This document shows positions 1 to 7,668 of a stretch of 42,201 bases of DNA, in pieces. The DNA is from Bacilli bacterium. Lineage in GTDB: Bacteria > Bacillota_I > Bacilli_A > ML615J-28 > CAG-698. The first letter of the stretch is position 1; each line of letters opens with the position of its first letter. The stretch is from NCBI GenBank assembly GCA_017450215.1, contig JAFSVH010000090.1, forward strand, positions 1-42,201, read 5' to 3'. The translations under genes and the position numbers were made by a program. The notes under the pieces are model-generated. The model made no database searches, had not been told where the DNA came from, and saw only the letters and a program-made list of their open reading frames with translations.

Positions 1-18
1 TTCAATTTTGAAAGAAAA

Positions 19-132
19 GTTTGGTGACTATAGCATAGTGGATACACCTGTTCCCATACCGAACACAGAAGTTAAGCACTATTACGCTGATGATAGTTAG
101 GTTTCCTTGCAAAAGTAGGGCGTTGCCAAGCT
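19..132 (+). rRNA. rrf: 5S ribosomal RNA
   Basis: Contains the conserved 5S core (ACCTGTTCCCATACCGAACA at about 48-67, then GAAGTTAAGC). The two ends pair to form helix I (AAGTTTGGTGA near the start with TTGCCAAGCTTT at the end). It is followed at once by a tRNA array, as at the end of Firmicute rRNA operons. The exact ends are estimated from the helix. 16S and 23S would lie upstream of the window. Confidence 0.93.
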
Positions 133-144
133 TTCTTTCTATTT

Positions 145-220
145 GGGGGTTTAGCTCAGCTGGGAGAGCATCTGCCTTACAAGCAGAGGGTCGGTGGTTC
201 GAGCCCGCCAATCCCCACCA
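145..220 (+). tRNA. tRNA-Val (anticodon TAC)
   Basis: Full cloverleaf with encoded CCA. The acceptor stem GGGGGTT pairs with AATCCCC, and the anticodon loop CTTACAA gives TAC. It is the first tRNA after 5S. Confidence 0.97.
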
Positions 221-224
221 TGTT

Positions 225-300
<76 letters not shown>

Positions 301-303
301 TTT

Positions 304-379
304 GTCTCCGTAGCTCAGACGGTAGAGCAACTGACTTTTAATCAGTGGGTCGGGCGTTCGAATCGCCTCGGAGACACCA
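304..379 (+). tRNA. tRNA-Lys (anticodon TTT)
   Basis: The acceptor stem GTCTCCG pairs with CGGAGAC, the anticodon loop is CTTTTAA, and CCA is encoded. Val-Thr-Lys-Leu is the order seen in Bacillus rRNA-linked arrays. Confidence 0.97.
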
Positions 380-400
380 TCTAACAAACTGCATTTATTT

Positions 401-487
401 GCCTGAGTGGCGGAATAGGTAGACGCGCAGGACTTAAAATCCTGTGGTAGCAATACCGTGCGGGTTCGATTCCCGCCTTAGGCACCA
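401..487 (+). tRNA. tRNA-Leu (anticodon TAA)
   Basis: An 87-nt class II tRNA with a long variable arm. The anticodon loop ACTTAAAAT gives TAA, the acceptor GCCTGAG pairs with the 3' TTAGGC region, and CCA is encoded. Confidence 0.96.
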
Positions 488-494
488 TATATGT

Positions 495-570
495 GGGTCC
501 TTAGCTCAGCTGGGAGAGCGCCTGCTTTGCACGCAGGAGGTCGCCGGTTCGATCCCGACAGGATCCACCA
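495..570 (+). tRNA. tRNA-Ala (anticodon TGC)
   Basis: The acceptor GGGTCCT pairs with AGGATCC with one G-U, the anticodon loop is TTTGCAC (TGC), and CCA is encoded. The G3-U70 pair, the classic alanine identity element, is visible. Confidence 0.97.
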
Positions 571-583
571 TTTTTATAAATAT

Positions 584-660
584 GGCGGTGTAGCTTAGTT
601 GGCTAGAGCGTCCGGTTCATACCCGGAAGGTCGTAAGTTCAAATCTTACCGCCGCTACCA
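584..660 (+). tRNA. elongator tRNA-Met (anticodon CAT)
   Basis: The anticodon is CAT. The body (GGCGGTGTAGC at the start, CGCCGCTACCA at the end) matches the elongator Met tRNA of Firmicutes as I recall it. It is separate from the initiator at 770 and from the Ile2-type tRNA at 677. Confidence 0.9.
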
Positions 661-676
661 TACTCTTAAAAAAATC

Positions 677-753
677 GGACCCGTAGCTCAGTTGGTCAGA
701 GCTACCGGCTCATAACCGGTTGGTCATAGGTTCGAGTCCTATCGGGTCCACCA
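677..753 (+). tRNA. tRNA-Ile2 (anticodon CAT, lysidine type)
   Basis: The anticodon is CAT, but the body (GGACCCGTAGCTCAGTTGG at the start, GGGTCCACCA at the end) resembles the AUA-reading tRNA-Ile2 of Bacillus rather than Met. It also sits between elongator Met and initiator Met as in Bacillus arrays. TilS would convert C34 to lysidine. The Ile2 call rests on similarity from memory. Confidence 0.8.
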
Positions 754-769
754 GTTATGAAAGATATAT

Positions 770-845
770 CGCGGAGTAGAGCAGTTGGCAGCTCGTCGGG
801 CTCATAACCCGGAGGTCGTAAGTTCAAGTCTTACCTCCGCAACCA
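770..845 (+). tRNA. initiator tRNA-fMet (anticodon CAT)
   Basis: Initiator hallmarks are visible: an unpaired first base (C1 opposite A72), the GAGCAGTTGGCAGCTCGTCGG D-arm region, and a GGG/CCC-type anticodon stem (GTCGGGCTCATAACCCGG). CCA is encoded. Confidence 0.95.
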
Positions 846-850
846 TAAAT

Positions 851-926
851 GGTCTCGTGGTGTAGTGGTTAACATGCCAGTCTGTCACACTGGAGATCGC
901 GGGTTCAAGTCCCGTCGAGACCGCCA
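851..926 (+). tRNA. tRNA-Asp (anticodon GTC)
   Basis: The acceptor GGTCTCG pairs with CGAGACC, the anticodon loop CTGTCAC gives GTC, the discriminator is G73, and CCA is encoded. Confidence 0.97.
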
Positions 927-947
927 GTTTAATTTAATACAAAATAT

Positions 948-1023
948 GGTCCGGTAGCTCAGCAGGTAGAGCAATGGACTGAAAATCCATGTGTCGGCGG
1001 TTCGACCCCGCCCTGGACCACCA
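948..1023 (+). tRNA. tRNA-Phe (anticodon GAA)
   Basis: The acceptor GGTCCGG pairs with CTGGACC, the anticodon loop CTGAAAA gives GAA, and CCA is encoded. fMet-Asp-Phe is a familiar Bacilli order. Confidence 0.97.
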
Positions 1024-1029
1024 TATTTT

Positions 1030-1120
1030 GGAGGAATACCCAAGCCTGGTTGAAGGGGTCGGTCTTGAAAACCGAAAGGGTGTAACAGCCGCGGGGGTTC
1101 GAATCCCTCTTCCTCCGCCA
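1030..1120 (+). tRNA. tRNA-Ser (anticodon TGA)
   Basis: A 91-nt class II tRNA with a long variable arm. The acceptor GGAGGAA pairs with TTCCTCC, the anticodon loop TCTTGAAAA gives TGA, the discriminator is G, and CCA is encoded. It is the last gene of the array. Confidence 0.96.
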
Positions 1121-1128
1121 TTGAAATC

Positions 1129-1153
1129 GAATTGCGTTGCAATTCTTTTTTTT
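1129..1153 (+). terminator. Terminator of the rRNA/tRNA array
   Basis: A perfect 7-bp stem, GAATTGC/GCAATTC with a GTT loop, is followed by eight T residues. It lies 8 nt after tRNA-Ser. Confidence 0.85.
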
Positions 1154-1159
1154 ATTATT

Positions 1160-1196
1160 TATAAAAAATAAAAGGAGATTTTAATAATCTCCTTTT
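1160..1196 (-). terminator. Terminator of the Crp/Fnr regulator gene
   Basis: An 11-bp stem (1170-1180 with 1186-1196) has a 5-nt loop that contains the stop codon. On the minus strand it is followed by a T-rich run (ATTTTTTAT). It faces the tRNA-array terminator, so the two units converge here. Confidence 0.75.
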
Positions 1197-1768
1197 AATA
1201 ATTTGATTGTTTTCCTATCATAATCAATAAAACCATCTCTTTTTAAATTACTTAATTCTCTAGATAGTGATGGCCTTTCTACATTTAAATATTTTGCTAG
1301 TTCTTCTTTTTTAGGAATAGGTATAATATTAGAGTGTAACAAATTAGATCTATTGACTAAATAAAACAATATTTTTTCTCTTATGCTTTTTTGAGATAAT
1401 ATTTTAATTCTTTGTTGAAGTTGTATATATTTATTAGATGTAGCTGATAAAAAAGATTCTATATTATCTCGAACATAATTAATATAATCTTGCTTTAATA
1501 TCAATTTTAACGTTGTAGCTTTAGTTGCTTCTACTGTACCCAAGTAAAAAGGTTTATCAGAAAATAACAAATTTACTCCAAAAAGATCTCCATCTTTGAT
1601 TTTTGATATCAAAAAATCATTATATAGAATAGATGATGTATGAATAGTGATTTCTCCGTTAATTACTAAACTAATGTATTTACATTCATCATTCTCATTA
1701 AAAACTATATCACCTTTATTATATGTTTTAATTATTCCTTTTATATTATTAATTAAATATTTATACAT
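1181..1768 (-). CDS. Crp/Fnr-family transcriptional regulator
   Basis: A 195-aa DNA-binding regulator. Residues about 10-115 form the cyclic-nucleotide-binding-type beta barrel (pattern KGDIVFNENDE, VINGEITIH, KDGDLFGVNLLFSDKPF). Residues about 153-181 form a Crp-type winged helix (KKEELAKYLNVERPSLSREL). No N-terminal Cys cluster is present, so an Fnr-like Fe-S sensor is unlikely, and the effector is unknown. The start is supported by AAGGAG just upstream. It is divergent from the ABC lipoprotein gene at 1850, with a perfect palindrome in the shared region. I infer that it represses itself and activates the transporter. The family is well supported; the regulon is inference. Confidence 0.88.
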   Translation of the reverse strand: MYKYLINNIKGIIKTYNKGDIVFNENDECKYISLVINGEITIHTSSILYNDFLISKIKDGDLFGVNLLFSDKPFYLGTVEATKATTLKLILKQDYINYVRDNIESFLSATSNKYIQLQQRIKILSQKSIREKILFYLVNRSNLLHSNIIPIPKKEELAKYLNVERPSLSRELSNLKRDGFIDYDRKTIKLLKGDY

Positions 1769-1780
1769 AATTTCTCCTTT

Positions 1781-1794
1781 GTAACATATGTTAC
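1781..1794. promoter_or_regulatory. Palindromic operator GTAAC-ATAT-GTTAC
   Basis: A perfect 14-bp palindrome between the divergent regulator and transporter genes. Its centre (1787.5) is about 41.5 bp upstream of the transcription start inferred from the TATAAT at 1817-1822, the standard class II activator position for Crp/Fnr proteins. It also lies just downstream of the inferred start of the regulator's own promoter. Sites of the form GTAAC-N4-GTTAC are, from memory, known for some clostridial Crp/Fnr regulators. Confidence 0.7.
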
Positions 1795-1822
1795 GTTTTT
1801 TAAATTATATATTAGATATAAT
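1794..1822 (+). promoter_or_regulatory. Promoter of the ABC lipoprotein gene (activator-type)
   Basis: A consensus TATAAT at 1817-1822 has a very poor -35 (CGTTTT at 1794-1799) at 17-bp spacing. That is typical of a promoter needing an activator, here probably the Crp/Fnr protein at the adjoining palindrome. Confidence 0.6.
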
Positions 1823-1832
1823 GAAAAAGCAA
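1804..1832 (-). promoter_or_regulatory. Promoter of the Crp/Fnr regulator gene
   Basis: On the minus strand, TTGCTT (1832-1827) and TATAAT (1809-1804) are spaced by 17 bp. Transcription would start near 1797, just before the palindrome, so binding there could block the gene's own transcription. Confidence 0.6.
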
Positions 1833-1849
1833 ATGTGAGGTGTTTAATT

Positions 1850-2821
1850 ATGAGAAATATTAAAAAATTATTTATTCTATTAATAGGTTTAATTTTTACT
1901 TTAGCTTTATGTTCATGTAAAGATGAAGATTTACCAAATGCAAAAGTAATGCTTCCACAAGGAATTCCTGCTGTAGCTTTAGGTAATTTATTAAGTGATG
2001 AAAAAATTGATTTTACAATCGTCGATGGTCCAAGTGTTTTGTCTGCTGAATTGATGAAAGAAGATTATGATGTTATAGTTGCTCCTATTGTTTTGGGAGC
2101 TCAATTATATACAAAAGAAACACTAAAATATAATTTAAAAGCTGTTCTTACAGAAGGCAACACATTCTTAGTATGTAAAGAAGCAAAGAAGATTTCCTCA
2201 TTAAAAGAACTAGAAGGAAAGAAGGTTGCTGCATATGGAGAGAACACTGCGCCCGATATTACTTTTAAAGCTGCATTAAAGGCAAATGGAGTTGATATCA
2301 CAAAAATAGAAATAGTTTATGAAAATAGTGTAAGTGATGTGTTATCAAATAGATTTTTAACTGATGATTCAATTGATTTTATTTTATCTGCTGAACCAAT
2401 TATTTCTAAAATTAAAACTGCATTAGTTGCTAAAGTTGGAAAAATTGAAGTGTATGACCTACAAAAAGCGCTAGAATCAAATGCTGATTTTATTCCTCAA
2501 GCTGGTGTGTTTGTGAAAAAGGGAGTAAATGAAAAAGTAATAAACAGCTTCCTACAAAAATTAAGCGATAATATTAATGATTTAAATATGGATGCTGAAA
2601 AATATGTTACAAAATTATTTACTTATGAAGGTGAATATGCATCTATTTTTACAACATTAGGACAAAACGTAATATTAGAAAGCATTCCTAATAGTTCAAT
2701 AATATATAAGGATGCTAAATCAAACAAAGAAACATTGGATAAATATTTTGCTATGATTAATGAATATAATAACAAGATATTATCTGGTAAAACAATTGAT
2801 GAAGACTTTTATAAAGAATAA
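1850..2821 (+). CDS. ABC transporter substrate-binding lipoprotein (NMT1/TauA-like)
   Basis: A 323-aa exported lipoprotein expected to capture a small solute outside the membrane. Residues 1-24 form a signal peptide with lipobox LCSC. The rest has the two-lobed NMT1/THI5/TauA-like pattern, with AAYGENTAPDITFKAALKAN and repeated ligand-lobe segments. I chose the ATG at 1850 because AGGTG lies 7 nt upstream and the signal peptide begins directly there; an upstream in-frame GTG at 1835 overlaps that ribosome site. The gene overlaps the permease gene. The substrate cannot be told from sequence; aromatic or sulfonate-like compounds or thiamine precursors are family precedents only. Confidence 0.85.
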   Translation: MRNIKKLFILLIGLIFTLALCSCKDEDLPNAKVMLPQGIPAVALGNLLSDEKIDFTIVDGPSVLSAELMKEDYDVIVAPIVLGAQLYTKETLKYNLKAVLTEGNTFLVCKEAKKISSLKELEGKKVAAYGENTAPDITFKAALKANGVDITKIEIVYENSVSDVLSNRFLTDDSIDFILSAEPIISKIKTALVAKVGKIEVYDLQKALESNADFIPQAGVFVKKGVNEKVINSFLQKLSDNINDLNMDAEKYVTKLFTYEGEYASIFTTLGQNVILESIPNSSIIYKDAKSNKETLDKYFAMINEYNNKILSGKTIDEDFYKE

Positions 2822-3548
2822 TGGATTTTACTTTTTAGGAATAATTTTGTTAATTATTGTTTGGGAGGTAGTAAGCGTCGCTTCTAATAACGCCATTACC
2901 TTCCCATCAATTGGGGTTATACTAAAATCATTAGGAGAAATTATAACTATAAAAAATAGTTATTTGGTTTTCTTATATACAATATTAAGACTTTTGATAT
3001 CGATTTTAGCTAGTATATTGATTGCTTCTTTTCTTGCTTATTTTGCAAGGCGTAGCAATGTATTTAAAAAAATTATCACTCCAATAATCACAATTATCAA
3101 AACTGCTCCAGTCGTTTCCTTTATTATCATCTTGATTGTCCTGATTGGTCATGATAAAAGTTCTATTATTGTTTCGTTTTTAATTACTTTACCAATATTA
3201 TATGAAGGGTTTTATAATGCATATAATTCTATTAATAGTGATATCAAAGATGAGATAAAATTATTAAGTAATACTAATTTTTATGTAATCAAGAATATAT
3301 TTATTCCGATTATGATGCCATATATTATTACTTCGCTTCTTCAATCAGTTTCACTAGGAATTAAATCGCTTGTAATGGCAGAATTAATTACTCAACCTAA
3401 ATATTCAATAGGAAGAGAATTATTGCAATATAGGAATTCTCTTGATATGGGTGGTATTATGGCGTGGACGATTATATTGATTGTTGTCATGATTGTATTT
3501 GAATTGTTGCTTAATAAATATAAAAACAAAATTGAAAATAGAATATAA
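2799..3548 (+). CDS. ABC transporter permease (SsuC/TauC-like)
   Basis: A 249-aa integral membrane protein with about six hydrophobic segments and the cytoplasmic EAA-type coupling loop (DEIKLLSNTNFYVIKNIFIP) that docks the ATPase. It belongs to the BPD_transp_1 permeases paired with NMT1-like binding proteins. The ATG at 2799 puts the first membrane segment close to the N terminus and overlaps the binding-protein gene by 23 nt; an ATG at 2760 is also in frame. Neither has a strong ribosome site, suggesting translational coupling. No ATP-binding subunit is encoded next to it, as the unit ends at a terminator, so the ATPase must be elsewhere or shared. Confidence 0.88.
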   Translation: MKTFIKNNGFYFLGIILLIIVWEVVSVASNNAITFPSIGVILKSLGEIITIKNSYLVFLYTILRLLISILASILIASFLAYFARRSNVFKKIITPIITIIKTAPVVSFIIILIVLIGHDKSSIIVSFLITLPILYEGFYNAYNSINSDIKDEIKLLSNTNFYVIKNIFIPIMMPYIITSLLQSVSLGIKSLVMAELITQPKYSIGRELLQYRNSLDMGGIMAWTIILIVVMIVFELLLNKYKNKIENRI

Positions 3549-3582
3549 AAAAGCTGTAAATTTGAATTTACAGCTTTTTTTA
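3547..3582. terminator. Bidirectional terminator
   Basis: A stem of at least 10 bp (AAGCTGTAAA 3551-3560 with TTTACAGCTT 3567-3576) is flanked by A-run and T-run. It serves both the permease gene and the convergent lipoprotein gene ending at 3599. Confidence 0.88.
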
Positions 3583-3598
3583 AAAACATTATTAAATT

Positions 3599-5674
3599 TT
3601 ATTCAACAATATAAGAAACCATTCTATTTACAGCTTTTAAATTTTCTAAAGTTGTTCTTGTAGAAACACCATAAATATTAGGATCATTAACATAGAAATA
3701 TATTTTGCTGCCTTCAATCTTATATCCTGTTAAGACCATCAAATGACCTCCAGTTGTATAAGTTTTAGCATCTGTTTTAAATGTTCCTCTAATTGAGGCA
3801 GATATTGGGCCTACATAATTCAAATGATACATTATTTCTTCATAACTTTGGAATTTTTTTACATATGAATTAAATCCTAATGAACCAATTCCAATACAAT
3901 TATAGCTCCAGTTTCCATAAACATTGTTTCCATAATCCTTTAATAATGGTGCCATATATTGATGAGGGTATTGAGTTGTGAAATCAAATGAATAGCCCTT
4001 ATGCATAACAAGCATTGTTGAAGAAGTTACACTACATATAATTCCACCAATATTAGGAACAATGTGTTGATATAATTCTGGCACATCATATTTTACTTCT
4101 TTTCTAATGTTTGTGATATCGACAGTAAAATCTTCTACATTATAGAATATAGTCAATGCAATTAAAGAAACTATAGGACCAGTTTCGCTTACCTTGCTTC
4201 GTTTCAACACAATTTGAAGTTGAAATGCTGTTGCTTGGTATGATGATGTAGTCTTTATTTCGTCTTCTGACATTGTTACATAAGTATCGTTTTGACCATA
4301 GCAAGCATTTTGTAGTCCAAATCCGAACTCACCATAAGTAAAGTATTTAGACCATTTGTTATTTACTTTCAATCTTACTTTTAATTCGCATGTTTCTGTT
4401 TTACTTGATATTGCAGAATATGAACCAACGCATTCAAAAAAGTTGTTAACGCTGATTTCGTCGGTTGTATATGTTCCTTTTAGTGCTCCGTCAGCAAGCA
4501 CTAATTTCCCGTTTGAAATTTTTGTTGATTCTTTAGTTCCAGTAAATGTTCTATCAATAAACATATGTGGCTCATAAGCAACATATGTTATAAATTCTGT
4601 AGTCGCTTCATGTTCACCAGATGTAAGTTTTAAAGATAATGTAACTTGTTTATATGTTTTGTTTTCTTTATTAATAGTTCCATCATTATTTAATACAGTA
4701 GGATCGCTTGATGTCCATTCTAATTTCACATTGTGTAGTGATTTAAGTAGATATATATCGTTAGATATAATATTTGGTATCACTATTTCATCTATGCATT
4801 GATTAATATGGTTTATTGCTTCGTTTGGAATAACTGTAACTTCAAATACTTTTGTTACTGCCACATTTTTAACATTAATAGTAGCAGATAATAAAACAAT
4901 AGTATTTGAATTAATATAACTTATTCTTCCAGATGTTGTTAACACTTCTTCATTGTTTGATGACCATATGATATCGTAATCTTTATTATCGATAGTAATT
5001 GATGATGAAATATGTAAATTTGTTTCAACCATGCTTGGGATATTTAAATTATTTAGTGCATTTAGATATTTAGCTTTATCAAGCTTTTTAGCTGTTACAG
5101 TAAAAGATTTGGAATATGTGTTTGTAGATCTTGAAACATTGCAGGTTAGTGTTACAGCAGTATCTTCATCTGGATAATTAAATACACCACTATTTGATAT
5201 GATATTTGGTTTTGAACTAACCCAACTAGTGCTAAAGCGATATGAACCATAAGTAACTTTGCTAGGTAGTTCGATATCGTCATTTGTTTCGTCAGGAAGT
5301 GATACCGAACTAAATGCTTTAGAAATTAGCTTACTTATTTCTACTCCTTCAACAACAATATCAAAAGATTTTGTCATTTCGATATCGTTGTATTTGAATG
5401 TTCCTGTCAAAGTAACGTAAGCTTCATCCTCTGATAAAATAACTTTTCCATCGCTTGTTAAAGCATCTTCGTTGTCACTAGACCAAACAGCAGTAATGGT
5501 TTTGTTGTTGAAAGTATAGGAATCACTTAGTTCGATATCATCACTTATGTTTTCTTCTATAGTAAATGATGATATAAAATCACTTAATGTTTTGTCATTC
5601 CTTTCTCCACAACCTATTAATAATAAAACGAATATTATAATAAGAATAAAATACTTAATTTTAAATTTAATCAT
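3599..5674 (-). CDS. Surface lipoprotein: four Ig-like domains plus C39-like cysteine peptidase
   Basis: A 691-aa secreted lipoprotein. The signal peptide ends in lipobox LIGC. Residues about 30-370 hold four tandem bacterial Ig-like (aBig-type) domains, each with a W-S-S-x(n)-L/I-x-x-(D/S)-G core (AVWSSDNEDALTSDGKV is the first). A beta-rich linker domain (about 370-525) follows. Residues about 531-691 look like a papain-fold C39_2 peptidase with Gln in VPELYQH, Cys547 in GGIICSVTSST, His644 in GGHLMVLTGY and Asp664 in NDP, so the catalytic set seems complete. The ATG at 5674 has AGAGGA upstream and begins the signal peptide. It is probably displayed on the cell surface to cut peptides or proteins; the target is unknown. 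Confidence 0.8.
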   Translation of the reverse strand: MIKFKIKYFILIIIFVLLLIGCGERNDKTLSDFISSFTIEENISDDIELSDSYTFNNKTITAVWSSDNEDALTSDGKVILSEDEAYVTLTGTFKYNDIEMTKSFDIVVEGVEISKLISKAFSSVSLPDETNDDIELPSKVTYGSYRFSTSWVSSKPNIISNSGVFNYPDEDTAVTLTCNVSRSTNTYSKSFTVTAKKLDKAKYLNALNNLNIPSMVETNLHISSSITIDNKDYDIIWSSNNEEVLTTSGRISYINSNTIVLLSATINVKNVAVTKVFEVTVIPNEAINHINQCIDEIVIPNIISNDIYLLKSLHNVKLEWTSSDPTVLNNDGTINKENKTYKQVTLSLKLTSGEHEATTEFITYVAYEPHMFIDRTFTGTKESTKISNGKLVLADGALKGTYTTDEISVNNFFECVGSYSAISSKTETCELKVRLKVNNKWSKYFTYGEFGFGLQNACYGQNDTYVTMSEDEIKTTSSYQATAFQLQIVLKRSKVSETGPIVSLIALTIFYNVEDFTVDITNIRKEVKYDVPELYQHIVPNIGGIICSVTSSTMLVMHKGYSFDFTTQYPHQYMAPLLKDYGNNVYGNWSYNCIGIGSLGFNSYVKKFQSYEEIMYHLNYVGPISASIRGTFKTDAKTYTTGGHLMVLTGYKIEGSKIYFYVNDPNIYGVSTRTTLENLKAVNRMVSYIVE

Positions 5675-5699
5675 AATGACTGTCCTCTTTTCATAAAGT

Positions 5700-5728
5700 A
5701 TTTTAACACAACATTGTTTGTATGACAA
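5700..5728 (-). promoter_or_regulatory. Promoter of the Ig/C39 lipoprotein gene
   Basis: On the minus strand, TTGTCA (5728-5723) and TAAAAT (5705-5700) have 17-bp spacing and an extended -10 TG. Confidence 0.75.
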
Positions 5729-5831
5729 TTATCAAAATATAATAGTAGGAAATAACCAATTAAAAACAAAAGAAAAAAGACTGGTTATTAATTAATATAA
5801 TATTGGAAAAATAAAAAAAATTAAAAAGTTC

Positions 5832-5860
5832 TTGCCTTTATGGTTCACTAGTGTTAAAAT
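5832..5860 (+). promoter_or_regulatory. Promoter of the S10 ribosomal operon
   Basis: TTGCCT (5832-5837) and TAAAAT (5855-5860) are separated by 17 bp, with an extended -10 TG. The start would be near 5867, leaving a leader of about 119 nt before rpsJ. Confidence 0.85.
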
Positions 5861-5866
5861 CTATAA

Positions 5867-5985
5867 GGCTTAAGGTAGGCAGAGATATGGGAGGTTGCTG
5901 ATACACACGGTTGAGTTGCCTATGGTGTGGTTCAGGTTTTTCCATTGAGCCGAAAAAGTACTAGATACTAAATTAGGAGGATAAT
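5867..5985 (+). ncRNA. S10-operon mRNA leader (probable r-protein autoregulatory leader)
   Basis: A structured untranslated leader between the promoter and rpsJ. TAGGCA (5876-5881) pairs with TGCCTA (5917-5922), enclosing GGGAGGTTGCTGATACACAC. A second stem pairs GGTTCA (5929-5934) with TGAGCC (5946-5951). The sequence resembles leaders before rpsJ in other Firmicutes. L4-mediated feedback is known for S10 leaders in enterobacteria; here it is inference. Confidence 0.55.
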
Positions 5986-6294
5986 ATGGCAAAGAAATCA
6001 TTGAGAATTAAATTAATATCTTATGATCACAGATTATTAGATGAAGCTGCAATGAGAATTGTTGAAACTGCAAAGAATACAGGTGCTGAAGTTTCAGGAC
6101 CTATTCCACTTCCAACAGAGAAAGAAGTTTTCACAATTATTCGTTCACCTCACAAACACAAAGATAGTCGTGAACAATTTGAAAGAAGAACACACAAGAG
6201 ATTAATTGATATCGTTTCAACAGGTCCAAAGACTATGGATTCATTAAAACATATCGATATCCCAAAGGGTGTTGAGCTAGTTCTTATTTTTTAG
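5986..6294 (+). CDS. rpsJ: 30S ribosomal protein S10
   Basis: A 102-aa S10 (also NusE, partner of NusB in antitermination). Signature segments are [35 protein letters not shown] and [20 protein letters not shown] lies upstream of the ATG. First gene of the S10 cluster. The spacer to rplC is 76 nt, wider than the other spacers here. The C terminus GVELVLIF is slightly unlike the usual ending but the length is normal. Confidence 0.98.
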   Translation: MAKKSLRIKLISYDHRLLDEAAMRIVETAKNTGAEVSGPIPLPTEKEVFTIIRSPHKHKDSREQFERRTHKRLIDIVSTGPKTMDSLKHIDIPKGVELVLIF

Positions 6295-6370
6295 TTTAAA
6301 AAAAGACTTTTAAAAAAATTTTTAAAAAAGATTCAAAAGTTATTTGAAAATATTATAAGGAGGAAAATTC

Positions 6371-7024
6371 ATGGCCAAAGGAATCTTAGGTAAAAAAGTC
6401 AAAATGACTCAGATTTTCGTTAATGATCAATTGGTTCCAGTAACTGTTGTTGAAGTTACACCAAATATCGTTATGCAAAAGAAAACTGTTGAAACTGACG
6501 GTTATCAAGCCGTTCAATTAGGTTATGATGATGTTAAGAAAAACATTACTAAACCTGAAGAAGGACATGCTAAAAAGGCTAATACTTCACCTAAGCGCTT
6601 CGTTAAAGAAATTGCTGGTGAAGAAATGATGGCATTTGAAGTAGGTCAAGAAGTTAAAGCTAATATATTCAAAGAAGGTGAAATTGTAGACGTAACTGGT
6701 ACATCTAAAGGTAAAGGATATGCTGGTGGTGTTAAACGTCATAATTTCCACATCGGACCAAAGGCACACGGTTCAGGATATCATCGTGGTGTTGGTTCAA
6801 TGGGTTCTATTGATGCTGCAAGAGTTAAAAAAGGCAAGAAGATGCCTGGTAGATTAGGTGGAGAAACTGTAACAATTCAAAATCTTGAAGTTGTTAAGAT
6901 TATCCTAGAAGAAAATGTTATGTTAATTAAAGGTAATGTACCTGGAGCTAAAAATTCTTATATCACTATTTATAATGGTGTTAAAGCACACACTCCAGAA
7001 GTTAACCCTGATGCATTAGCATAG
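6371..7024 (+). CDS. rplC: 50S ribosomal protein L3
   Basis: A 217-aa L3, an early-assembling large-subunit protein whose loop reaches the peptidyl-transferase centre. The N terminus [13 protein letters not shown] and the central loop [20 protein letters not shown] with [11 protein letters not shown] are diagnostic. AAGGAGG precedes the ATG. 14 nt to rplD. Confidence 0.98.
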   Translation: MAKGILGKKVKMTQIFVNDQLVPVTVVEVTPNIVMQKKTVETDGYQAVQLGYDDVKKNITKPEEGHAKKANTSPKRFVKEIAGEEMMAFEVGQEVKANIFKEGEIVDVTGTSKGKGYAGGVKRHNFHIGPKAHGSGYHRGVGSMGSIDAARVKKGKKMPGRLGGETVTIQNLEVVKIILEENVMLIKGNVPGAKNSYITIYNGVKAHTPEVNPDALA

Positions 7025-7038
7025 AAAGGAGACTAAAG

Positions 7039-7668
7039 ATGCCTAGTATTAAAGTTTTAAATCAATTAGGAGAAGAAGTTAAAGAACTTAACTTAAGTGA
7101 TGAAGTATTTGCTATTGAACCTAATATGCAAGCAGTTGTTGATGTTGTTAATTCACAACGTGCTGGTATGAGACAAGGCACAGCTGACACTAAGAATCGT
7201 ACAGAAGTTAGTGGTGGTGGAAGAAAGCCATATCGTCAAAAAGGTACTGGTAGAGCAAGACAAGGATCAATTAGATCTCCACAATTCGTTGGTGGTGGTG
7301 TTGTATTTGGACCAACTCCAAGAAAGTATGTTTTAAAGGTTAACAAGAAAGTTGTTAAACTTGCTGTTAAGAGTTTATTATCTGACAAACTTGCTAATAA
7401 TAGTTTAGTGGTTGTAGATAAATTTGAATTAGCTGAAGCAAAGACAAAATTATTCGTTGAAGTAATGAATAATATTGGTGCTTATGTTAATAAAAAGATC
7501 GTTGTTGTTACAGATGAAGAAAACTTCAACTTAGAATTAGCTGGAAGAAATGTTCCAAACTATTATATACAAACTAAGTCTCATTTAAGCGTTTATGATT
7601 TAATTAATGCTGATATGTATGTAATGACAGAAGATGCTGTTAAGAAATATGAGGAGGAACTTAAATAA
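7039..7668 (+). CDS. rplD: 50S ribosomal protein L4
   Basis: A 209-aa L4. The extended loop GGGRKPYRQKGTGRARQGS that lines the exit tunnel is intact. In enterobacteria free L4 represses the S10 operon; the leader at 5867-5985 is a candidate site for the same here. The stop overlaps the rplW start by 1 nt, so the two are probably translationally coupled. Confidence 0.98.
   Translation: MPSIKVLNQLGEEVKELNLSDEVFAIEPNMQAVVDVVNSQRAGMRQGTADTKNRTEVSGGGRKPYRQKGTGRARQGSIRSPQFVGGGVVFGPTPRKYVLKVNKKVVKLAVKSLLSDKLANNSLVVVDKFELAEAKTKLFVEVMNNIGAYVNKKIVVVTDEENFNLELAGRNVPNYYIQTKSHLSVYDLINADMYVMTEDAVKKYEEELK

Noticed and set aside
1171..1177. AAAGGAG as a ribosome site on the plus strand
   Set aside because: It is part of the terminator stem of the minus-strand regulator gene and no gene follows.
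6295..6370. A/T-rich inverted stretch between rpsJ and rplC as a terminator
   Set aside because: The pairing is weak (A/T only, broken) and the operon clearly continues.
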